This document shows positions 35,611-44,052 of a stretch of 64,000 bases of DNA, piece after piece. A program made the position numbers and the translations under genes. Location: the NCBI RefSeq assembly GCF_017357825.1, contig NZ_CP046072.1, positions 682,001-746,000 of the forward strand, written 5' to 3'. This stretch comes from Sulfurimonas aquatica. GTDB taxonomy: Bacteria > Campylobacterota > Campylobacteria > Campylobacterales > Sulfurimonadaceae. Numbering within the stretch: position 1 is the first letter of the stretch; each line of letters begins with the position of its first letter. Under the pieces are notes generated by a model. That model worked only from the letters and a program-made list of their open reading frames with translations, searched no databases and had not been told where the DNA came from.

Positions 35611-37152
35611 TTATTTACTTGCTCTTTTTAGTTCAAATATGTCTTTTCGTCTATCTTTCATGTTTTGCACGCTTCCAAACTCATGTAGTTCCGTTAAGAG
35701 GTCTATATCTACGTCAGCTATTAAAACCATTTCAGTATTAGGAGTAGCTTCCGCTTTTATGCCATTTGTTGGAAAAGCAAAGTCACAAGGTGTAAAGACC
35801 ATTGACTGAGCGAACTGCATATCCATATTATGAACGTTAGGTAGGTTGCCTACGCTTCCGGCTATGGCAACATAACACTCATTTTCAATAGCTCTTGCTT
35901 GAGAGCAGTGTCTTACTCTAGAGTAGCCATTTTGGGTATCTGTTAAAAATGGAACAAAAAGAATATCCATACCATCCTCTGCGAGTAGTCTGCTTAACTC
36001 CGGAAACTCTGAATCATAACAGATAAGGATTCCTATCTTTCCACAATCGGTGTCAAAGGTTTTTATTTCATGGCCACCCTGCATCCCCCACACTTTTGTC
36101 TCATCCGGCGTTACATGTATTTTCTCATAACGGTCTATGGTGCCATCTCGTCTACATAAATAACCTACATTATATAAATGACCATCTTTTATCTCTGGCA
36201 TGCTTCCGGAGATTATATTTATATTGTAAGAGATTGCAAACTCAGAAAATTTTTGAATGATGTCATGCGTATGTTTTGCCAACTCTCTAATTGCGGCAGG
36301 TTCTGACAAATGGTTATTCTCAGCCATCAAAGGAGCATTGAAAAATTCTGGAAATAGAGCAAAGTCAGAACGATAGCCTGATACGCTATCTATAAAGTAC
36401 TCTGCTTGTTGTAGTAACTCTTCTAGGTTTTTATAGGGTCTCATCTGCCATTGAATTAATCCTAGGCGAACTATTTTTTTCTTTGTAGAAGTGATTTTAG
36501 TTGGTTTTTCATAGTAAATATTATCCCACTCAAGTAAAACGGCGAACTCTCCAGACGCTTCATCGCCTTCTAAATATCCTTTTAATATCTTAGATGGATG
36601 AAAATCATTGGATATCTGAAAGTTAAGCACAGGGTCGTGAAGCTCTTTTCTTTTTACTTTTTCAATGTACTCTTTGGGCGAAAACTCATTTTCATACTTA
36701 TGGTAATTTGGAATTCTACCACCAAACGCTATACCTTTTAGATTTAGTTTTTCGCATAGCTCTTTTCTGTAATCATATAGGCGTCTTCCAAGACGTAAAC
36801 CTCGAAACTTTGGTTTTATAAATACATCAATACCATAAAGCGTATCACCTTTACTGGTATGAGTGTTAAACGTATAGTCGCCTGTTATCTCTTTGTATGT
36901 ATGATGATGTGAAAACTCATCATAATTTACGATGATTGATAAGGCACATCCAGCTATCTCTCCATCTATTTTGATGATGACTTGACCCTCTTGAAACTTA
37001 TCTATCAGCGCTTTAAATTGAGACTCTTGCCAATAAGCGTCTGGCATAGTCTCATATGATAAAAGCATGGTCTCTTTTAGCTCTTGATAATCATGCATAC
37101 CTAAGAACACAAGTTCAATATTTTCTTTTAATTGTATTTCCATTTTTTCCAA
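35611..37152 (-). CDS. GNAT-nitrilase fusion protein
   Basis: Residues about 1-190 form a GNAT acetyltransferase domain (KFRGLRLGRRLYDYR). Residues about 225-505 form a carbon-nitrogen hydrolase with the Glu-Lys-Cys triad: Glu in ALFPEFFNAPL, Lys in RYEKIHVTPDE, Cys in GILICYDSEFPELSR. Such fusions are known in many bacteria and are thought to act on an amide substrate, which is unidentified. It has 513 residues and both domains look intact. Confidence 0.9.
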   Translation of the reverse strand: MEKMEIQLKENIELVFLGMHDYQELKETMLLSYETMPDAYWQESQFKALIDKFQEGQVIIKIDGEIAGCALSIIVNYDEFSHHHTYKEITGDYTFNTHTSKGDTLYGIDVFIKPKFRGLRLGRRLYDYRKELCEKLNLKGIAFGGRIPNYHKYENEFSPKEYIEKVKRKELHDPVLNFQISNDFHPSKILKGYLEGDEASGEFAVLLEWDNIYYEKPTKITSTKKKIVRLGLIQWQMRPYKNLEELLQQAEYFIDSVSGYRSDFALFPEFFNAPLMAENNHLSEPAAIRELAKHTHDIIQKFSEFAISYNINIISGSMPEIKDGHLYNVGYLCRRDGTIDRYEKIHVTPDETKVWGMQGGHEIKTFDTDCGKIGILICYDSEFPELSRLLAEDGMDILFVPFLTDTQNGYSRVRHCSQARAIENECYVAIAGSVGNLPNVHNMDMQFAQSMVFTPCDFAFPTNGIKAEATPNTEMVLIADVDIDLLTELHEFGSVQNMKDRRKDIFELKRASK

Positions 37153-37247
37153 CTGGTTTTAAAAATTTATATGACTTTTTTAACTTCGGATTATAGCTAA
37201 ATTAGATTGTAAGATATATGTAGATTTTAAATATTTTTTTGAGAAGT

Positions 37248-37273
37248 TAGTTAGGAAAATAGTTTCCTAACTA
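37248..37273 (-). terminator. Hairpin downstream of groEL
   Basis: A perfect 11-bp stem (TAGTTAGGAAA / TTTCCTAACTA) with a 4-nt loop begins 28 bp past the groEL stop. The following bases on the minus strand are not a clean U-tract, so it may stabilise the 3' end as much as terminate. Confidence 0.5.
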
Positions 37274-37300
37274 GTAGATTTTAAAGTGTATGACGTGCTT

Positions 37301-38938
<1,638 letters not shown>

Positions 38939-38941
38939 TTA

Positions 38942-39202
38942 TTATCCTATTATTCCAAATATGTCTTCAACTTCTAGTACTATGTACTTTGTACCTTCAA
39001 ACGCAACTTCGTTCCCTGAATACTTTCCAAATAAAACTTCGTTGCCATTTTCTACTTCTGTTACTTCTTTACTAACAGCCACTACTTCACCGCGAGATGG
39101 TTTCTCTTTTGCATTGTCGGGAATAATAATTCCTGACATTGTAGTTGTAGCTTCTTCTACACGTTTAATTAAAACTCTTTTTCCTAATGGTTGAAAGTTC
39201 AT
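38942..39202 (-). CDS. groES: GroES co-chaperonin
   Basis: This 86-residue lid of the GroEL chamber reads [20 protein letters not shown], with the mobile loop around [16 protein letters not shown] and [20 protein letters not shown] precedes the ATG. I see no CIRCE element upstream, so HrcA control is not evident here. Confidence 0.97.
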   Translation of the reverse strand: MNFQPLGKRVLIKRVEEATTTMSGIIIPDNAKEKPSRGEVVAVSKEVTEVENGNEVLFGKYSGNEVAFEGTKYIVLEVEDIFGIIG

Positions 39203-39233
39203 TTATATCCTTTTCATATTTACTTAGTAGTTT

Positions 39234-39239
39234 ATTATA
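39234..39239 (-). promoter_or_regulatory. -10 box (TATAAT) for groES-groEL
   Basis: On the minus strand TATAAT lies about 31 bp before the groES start, within a near-palindrome GTTTATAATAAAC. No CIRCE repeat (TTAGCACTC-N9-GAGTGCTAA) is present nearby. Confidence 0.45.
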
Positions 39240-39360
39240 AACACGATTCTATCATAATAGATTTAATCCTAGACCAATCTATATGATAGATAGTATATAA
39301 TTAAGTGTGAATTTTACATATAAAAGAGTAAATAAAAGGAAAATAAAAGCTTAGTGTGGT

Positions 39361-39366
39361 TATAAT
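39361..39366 (+). promoter_or_regulatory. -10 box (TATAAT) for the tRNA pair
   Basis: TATAAT lies 18 bp before the 5' end of tRNA-Met, a suitable distance for a start a few bases upstream of the mature tRNA. The -35 is not recognisable. Confidence 0.5.
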
Positions 39367-39384
39367 TCCACCCTCTTAAAAGAT

Positions 39385-39461
39385 GTCACGGTAGCTCAGC
39401 TGGTTAGAGCACTGGTCTCATAAGCCGGGGGTCGGGGGTTCAAGTCCCCCTCTTGACACCA
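39385..39461 (+). tRNA. tRNA-Met (anticodon CAT)
   Basis: The 77-nt cloverleaf includes encoded CCA: D-stem GCTC/GAGC, anticodon loop CTCATAA, T-arm GGGGG-TTCAAGT-CCCCC. The acceptor stem GTCACGG/TCTTGAC has a C-U mismatch at the fifth pair and a G-U at the seventh. The regular first G-C pair points to an elongator rather than initiator tRNA, although a CAT anticodon can also mark tRNA-Ile2. Confidence 0.9.
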
Positions 39462-39484
39462 TTTTTTTAAGAGATTTTACACAT

Positions 39485-39559
39485 TCCGGATTAGCTCAGC
39501 GGTAGAGTAGGTGACTGTTAATCACTTGGTCACTGGTTCGAATCCAGTATCCGGAGCCA
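39485..39559 (+). tRNA. tRNA-Asn (anticodon GTT)
   Basis: The 75-nt cloverleaf includes encoded CCA: acceptor TCCGGAT/ATCCGGA, D-stem GCTC/GAGT, anticodon stem GGTGA/TCACT with loop CTGTTAA, T-arm ACTGG-TTCGAAT-CCAGT. It lies 23 bp after tRNA-Met and probably shares its transcript. The integrase-bearing island begins behind its 3' end, making it the likely integration target. Confidence 0.95.
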
Positions 39560-40054
39560 CATTTTAAAAACAATCAAACTAAATCTCTCAGAACATCGAT
39601 AAATAGGTACTTTCAAGCACTATTACATCATTTCAGTTTAGCTATTAAAAAACCTTTATCCGGCTATTTGGCGGGACTTTTGAACATCGAAACAGCACTA
39701 CTATACAGTAACCTTACCGTTTAGCTCACTTTTTTACCCTACCTATGTTCCGGTACTATTTGCTTTTTTAGAATATTTGTAAGAAACAGATTTCAGATGC
39801 TTATTTTTATCACTCAATATCCTTATATTTTAGGTTTTAAACTGCAATGCTTTTTTTGTCGGTAATGAAAATGAGGCTGGATTCTGCTCTAGAATATTGG
39901 ATTGTTTAGTAGCAATGAGTAATCTGAATTAACTCTAAAACCGGATAAATCCGGTTTAGAAAATGAGTTAAAAAGTATAAGTTAAAATGGAATGAGTTTT
40001 TGTCGGTTTTTTGAAAAAAGGATAGAACTATAAAAAGCTCTATATTTATAAGTT
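39560..40054. other. Gene-free segment between tRNA-Asn and integrase (probable attachment arm)
   Basis: I see no credible ORF in these 495 bp. The segment should contain the attachment site at the tRNA 3' end and integrase arm sites. An inverted repeat is at 39938-39957 (AAACCGGAT / ATCCGGTTT, 2-nt spacer), which on the minus strand could end the integrase transcript. I found no second copy of the tRNA-Asn 3' end by eye to the right within the window. Confidence 0.5.
39938..39957 (-). terminator. Hairpin downstream of the island integrase
   Basis: A 9-bp perfect inverted repeat lies about 97 bp beyond the integrase stop, followed on the minus strand by TTTAG. It could alternatively be a protein-binding site in the attachment arm. 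Confidence 0.4.
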
Positions 40055-41173
40055 CTAAGCTTGAAGCTCTTTGAAGTTTAGCATATTGTTGATAGCGTCT
40101 TTTCCTGATTCTGGTGCAAGGTGAGCGTATCGCATTGTCATATCCATAGAAGCGTGATTCATTAATCGCATAACGTTGTATAGTGGTGTGCCAGCAATAA
40201 CGAGTAAACTTGCGAATGTATGTCTGAGTGAGTGCACCACTATACGATTCTTAGCATCTTTTGGATCTAGTCCAATATTGAAGAGTTTGTCTAGATGCTT
40301 TTTTAGTCTCCCTTGTATAGTTCTTGAATTGAATATTTTATCGCTTCTACCTATTACGTAATCGTTAGGTTTAAGCCCTTTAAGTGTCTCTTTTATGTTT
40401 GGTAGTAAAGACTCTGAAACATGGGATTTATAGGTGCTTTGAGACTTGAAATCATATATGCTAATGTTGGAGCCAGAAAAAGATTTAGCTGTTAAATTTA
40501 CAATTGAGTTTAATCTCGCCCCAGTTGAGAGACTCAAGCGAGTAAAGAGATCAAGCTCTTCATCATCTTTAATCGCATCAAGAAGCTGTATGATATTTTC
40601 TTGAGTGAGATAATTTATTCTAGCATTGTCGAGTTTGAGATCATCCATTAAGCCATCACATATGTTATGTGAGTTAAAACGAATGTTCTCACTTGTTATC
40701 GCATGATTAATAATAGTTGATACAAGGGATATAACATGCTTTGTTGTAGCCTTTGACTTTGTGGAGAGTAGTCTTGTTTTAATTGTGAGTATATCTGCTT
40801 TAGTAAGATGGTTTATACTCTTACCTCCTATGTACTCTTTTACATGTAAGTTGTATCTATTTTGAGGGTTATAAGTATCTTTTTTTCCAGAGTCTAAAAG
40901 ATACTGAAAATAACTCTCAGCGATTGCATTTAATTTTAGTTGTTGCTTGTTCTTCTTATGAGCTAGAGGGTCTTCACCTAGTCTAGTTATATTAATATAC
41001 TCTATACGCTTGTTATTCGCATAGTTCTCAGTAATGCCATGTGATTTATTCCCCACCTTAACTCTTCGCCATTTACCGCTAGTATTGTTATAACCACAGT
41101 AGTAAGTTGTATCACCATTTTTTAAGATGTTTGAATAAACACCGGGAAATTTCTTTGACTTTATCATTGCCAT
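40055..41173 (-). CDS. Tyrosine-family phage/island integrase
   Basis: This 372-residue recombinase points at tRNA-Asn. The catalytic domain shows Arg in STGARLNSIVNL, His-x-x-Arg in HSLRHTFASLL, His in LMNHASMDMTM and the nucleophile Tyr in RYAHLAPE. The N-terminal half carries a SAM-like core-binding domain (ADILTIKTRLLSTKS). I use ATG 41173, which has GGAGGT upstream; an upstream TTG would add 7 residues. Integration beside a tRNA is the known habit of such enzymes. It is monocistronic, with the excisionase-like gene upstream. Confidence 0.93.
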   Translation of the reverse strand: MAMIKSKKFPGVYSNILKNGDTTYYCGYNNTSGKWRRVKVGNKSHGITENYANNKRIEYINITRLGEDPLAHKKNKQQLKLNAIAESYFQYLLDSGKKDTYNPQNRYNLHVKEYIGGKSINHLTKADILTIKTRLLSTKSKATTKHVISLVSTIINHAITSENIRFNSHNICDGLMDDLKLDNARINYLTQENIIQLLDAIKDDEELDLFTRLSLSTGARLNSIVNLTAKSFSGSNISIYDFKSQSTYKSHVSESLLPNIKETLKGLKPNDYVIGRSDKIFNSRTIQGRLKKHLDKLFNIGLDPKDAKNRIVVHSLRHTFASLLVIAGTPLYNVMRLMNHASMDMTMRYAHLAPESGKDAINNMLNFKELQA

Positions 41174-41281
41174 TTCAGTTACCTCCAGTAACAATAGAAT
41201 ACTTTGATTCTATTGTAGAGGTAGTGCAATGACACTGACAGTAAGGAGTACTATATGTGAAATTATTCATTTACTACTCCC

Positions 41282-41539
41282 TTATATAGTTTTGGTTGTA
41301 TCGTTAAGAAATTCGGCTACATCGTTAATGTTAAAGATAACTTTTGAGTTTTGTTTATGCCCTAAACGCTTGTATGCAGGCACCCCATATCCTCTTGCGA
41401 TACTCTTTGCAACATAAGATAGTGATACATCCATAAGCTTTGCAAGGTCTTGTCGTGTAAACACAACTTTTTGGTAAAGTTGAAACAGTTGCTCTACTAA
41501 TGTTTGCGTAGTTGAGTAATGTTTGTCTATTTGTGTCAT
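41282..41539 (-). CDS. AlpA/Xis-like winged-HTH protein (copy 1)
   Basis: This 85-residue protein has a helix-turn-helix region VFTRQDLAKLMDVSLSYVAKS and a C-terminal VIFNINDVAEFLND, the layout of AlpA/excisionase-like MerR-type regulators. It sits just upstream of the integrase, where an excision or transcription regulator is expected. A paralogue lies at 46492. GAGGAG precedes the start. Exact role (excision factor or activator) is inferred from position. Confidence 0.78.
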   Translation of the reverse strand: MTQIDKHYSTTQTLVEQLFQLYQKVVFTRQDLAKLMDVSLSYVAKSIARGYGVPAYKRLGHKQNSKVIFNINDVAEFLNDTTKTI

Positions 41540-41673
41540 AATAGCTCCTCATAATAAAAATATTTGTGCTTGAAAAAAGTACTTGTCCTCAATTCATACA
41601 GGAATTTTAAGATAGATATTTAAGAAAATAATGGAAAAATTAGAAGTAATATTTTCCATAAATAGAGGTACTA

Positions 41674-43089
41674 TTGAATTACTTAGACCTAGAAAATGAA
41701 CTACAAAAAGTAGAGTATAAAGATAACCAAAATAAGATAGAACTTTTAAATTTCACTTCTGAAAATCAGCTCACGATAACCAAAAACCTTCAAAAGCTAA
41801 AAGAGCTTTACAACTGCATTAACTTAAATCAAAACTATAATTTTTCAAATTTTGAAGATGATGATATGTTCTTTTTTAGATATTTCCCAAAGATACCACA
41901 TCGAGATGATGAGAGATACAAAACTATTAAAAAATATGCTTGTAAGTTTAATGCATCAAATAAAACAGACAAGTTCTGTACAGAGCAATATAACTGTTTA
42001 ATATTTGAACTTGCAGCTAGAGTTCCTAAAAATGTACAAGCTGTAGAAGAAGCTGTGGCTTTGTATGAAAAAAATGAGAGCCAACTGCACCTCTTTTATG
42101 ATTTAGTTTTTTATAAAGATATAGCTTTAGAGAAAAACAATAGAGAAAAACTCACAAAAGAGGAAGAGAGCGAGCTTTTTTTAATTGCATCACAGTTAAA
42201 CGATAAAGTTAAAAACCTCCAACTTGTAAGGTATCAATACTATAGCTATGAGAGAGACAAGTTCCAACACTGGTCCATTAACCATAAAATATATGAGATT
42301 GTCAATTTGATGGTTGAATGTTTTAGTCTTCCTGTAAAAGAAGAGGTCAATGTCATTGGTGAAACAGATACAGAAACTTTGCAGTTTAAAACTAAAAAAT
42401 CATACTATTACGATATAGATAGAAGCAATCAATCAAATCACGAGGGTTATTATTTCCAAAATGATAATCACTTTATTAAGACGATAAACTTTACTCAAAC
42501 ATACTACCTAGAGCACATAAATAAGTTGAACGATTTTAGTTACTTAGTCCAAAGCATACCTCTTGCTAAACCATTTGATTTAGGTTTTATGAACTACGAA
42601 GATAATCTAGCATACTTTAATCTTCACAGTGGCAATATGACAAAAACTCTACTACCGATATACTATTATCCAGATATAAGTTCTGAGAGTATGGTTAATG
42701 TTCAGATTAATGCAAGCTCTGGTAATACAAATGCTATAGAGTTATTTGATAAACTTTATACGTCACTCAAAGGCTCAAAAAAATTAGAATTAGCAAATGA
42801 GACTCGTATATTTGATACATTGTTTTTTTATAACAAGACAGGTACTGCCATTGCTGAAGACTTATTCTATTACGATTATTTCTATTATAGAGAAGAACAA
42901 CAAAAACATATAGTTGAGTATTTAAATCATATACTACAACTAAAACCAGCTACATTCAAAAAAGTTTTTAAAAAAAATACTGATAAAGCTACTCGCAATG
43001 AGATGATTCAAGAAGATAGTGAAATCTTAGAAGATGCAATAAGAAAAAAGATAAAAATCATTAAAGACACATTACAAAAAAATCAATAA
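41674..43089 (+). CDS. Island protein of unknown function, 471 residues
   Basis: This is a large charged, Tyr/Asn/Lys-rich soluble protein with no membrane segment, signal or catalytic motif that I recognise. The N-terminal 60 residues are probably coiled coil; the C-terminus (DNKATRNEMIQ region to the end) is helical and basic. The likely start is TTG 41674 with AGAGGT eight bases upstream; the next ATG would remove 63 residues. A terminator hairpin follows. It is the first of three plus-strand island genes. Confidence 0.65.
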   Translation: MNYLDLENELQKVEYKDNQNKIELLNFTSENQLTITKNLQKLKELYNCINLNQNYNFSNFEDDDMFFFRYFPKIPHRDDERYKTIKKYACKFNASNKTDKFCTEQYNCLIFELAARVPKNVQAVEEAVALYEKNESQLHLFYDLVFYKDIALEKNNREKLTKEEESELFLIASQLNDKVKNLQLVRYQYYSYERDKFQHWSINHKIYEIVNLMVECFSLPVKEEVNVIGETDTETLQFKTKKSYYYDIDRSNQSNHEGYYFQNDNHFIKTINFTQTYYLEHINKLNDFSYLVQSIPLAKPFDLGFMNYEDNLAYFNLHSGNMTKTLLPIYYYPDISSESMVNVQINASSGNTNAIELFDKLYTSLKGSKKLELANETRIFDTLFFYNKTGTAIAEDLFYYDYFYYREEQQKHIVEYLNHILQLKPATFKKVFKKNTDKATRNEMIQEDSEILEDAIRKKIKIIKDTLQKNQ

Positions 43090-43105
43090 CCTCTCTCTTC
43101 ATAAC

Positions 43106-43142
43106 TCCAAGATAGACATGTAACACATAGTCAAATCTTGGA
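43106..43142 (+). terminator. Terminator after the 471-residue protein gene
   Basis: TCCAAGAT and ATCTTGGA arms (8 bp) enclose a 21-nt loop, followed by a T-rich tract with seven T in a row by 43158. The long loop makes it imperfect. Confidence 0.45.
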
Positions 43143-43187
43143 AAATTTTACTTTTTTTATTTCCATTATTTACTTTCATTTTCATCG

Positions 43188-43193
43188 CATAAT
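43188..43193 (+). promoter_or_regulatory. -10-like box (CATAAT) before the Sel1 gene leader
   Basis: CATAAT ends 7 bp before a series of hairpins starting at 43201, so a transcript would begin almost exactly with the first hairpin. The assignment rests on spacing only. Confidence 0.35.
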
Positions 43194-43200
43194 TACATCA

Positions 43201-43265
43201 TCCATTCAGAAATGGAGTAGTTGTTACCGTTGACGAGCGGTAATTTATCGAAGCGAGTTTTCGCT
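43201..43265 (+). promoter_or_regulatory. Structured leader with three tandem hairpins
   Basis: Three consecutive stem-loops: TCCATT/AATGGA (43201-43216, 4-nt loop), TTACCG/CGGTAA (43224-43243, 8-nt loop) and AGCGA/TCGCT (43252-43265, 4-nt loop). They precede the Sel1 gene Shine-Dalgarno (AAAGGAAG). They may form a regulatory leader, a small RNA or a control RNA of the island. I do not recognise a known riboswitch class. Confidence 0.45.
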
Positions 43266-43288
43266 ATGAAGGGTAAAAGGAAGAGAAG

Positions 43289-44050
43289 ATGAGAGCATTA
43301 ACAAACGACACGGACATTATCAAACAACTAGTAGAGCAGAATGACTATAAAACTATTTATAAACTAGCAAAGAATCTTGATGAGAAAGGTATTGTTGATG
43401 GAACATTGATGCTGAGTGTGATGTACCATAATGGTGACTATGTAAAACAGAACTATAAAAGAGAAGTGAAATTACTTAGAAAAGCTACAAAAATGGGGAG
43501 TCTACAAGCTAAGTTTAACTTGGCAATGGCATTTGCAACTGGTAGTGGGATAAAGCAGAATATTGATAAAGCAATAAGTATGATGGAGCAGTTAGCAGAT
43601 GATGGGTTTGAGCCAGCAATTGACTTTTTATATGGAGATGAATGTGATTGTTGTAACGGTGGATGTGGAGCGTGTAATCTAGTCAAATGTGGGGAAACAT
43701 TAGATGTCGTTATGGCAAGATTAATTGCACTTATGGAGAAAAAGGATTTCAAAACAGCCTTTGAATTAGCAACGGAACTTGATGAGATAGATATTGAGAA
43801 TGGAACTTATGCGCTTAGTACCTTTTACCATAACGGTCAACATGTAAAGCAGAATTTTGTGAAAGAGGTAGAGCTCTTAGAAAAAGCAGCTAGTAAAGGA
43901 TTCGAGCCAGCACTATATAACTTAGCAGTAGCAATTAGTCTTGGTAAAGGAATTGAGCAAAATGCTGAGCTTGGTTATGAAATTGTTTGTGATTTAGCGG
44001 AAGATGGATATGAACCAGCAGTTGAACTATTAGATGGAATGGCGGCATAA
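43289..44050 (+). CDS. Sel1-repeat protein with internal duplication and Cys-rich linker
   Basis: This 253-residue protein is made of two homologous halves of about 110 residues. Half 1 has GTLMLSVMYHNGDYVKQN and AKFNLAMAFATGSGIKQN. Half 2 has GTYALSTFYHNGQHVKQN and ALYNLAVAISLGKGIEQN. These are Sel1-like/TPR helical repeats used for protein binding. The linker between halves holds six Cys in a short stretch (CDCCNGGCGACNLVKC), a likely metal site. No signal peptide is present, so it should be cytoplasmic. It lies 2 bp upstream of the helicase gene, suggesting a replication or regulatory partner. Confidence 0.8.
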   Translation: MRALTNDTDIIKQLVEQNDYKTIYKLAKNLDEKGIVDGTLMLSVMYHNGDYVKQNYKREVKLLRKATKMGSLQAKFNLAMAFATGSGIKQNIDKAISMMEQLADDGFEPAIDFLYGDECDCCNGGCGACNLVKCGETLDVVMARLIALMEKKDFKTAFELATELDEIDIENGTYALSTFYHNGQHVKQNFVKEVELLEKAASKGFEPALYNLAVAISLGKGIEQNAELGYEIVCDLAEDGYEPAVELLDGMAA

Positions 44051-44052
44051 CC

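Noticed and set aside
39203-39384. CIRCE operator for heat-shock control of groES-groEL
   Set aside because: The TTAGCACTC-N9-GAGTGCTAA repeat is absent; only a small near-palindrome overlaps the -10.
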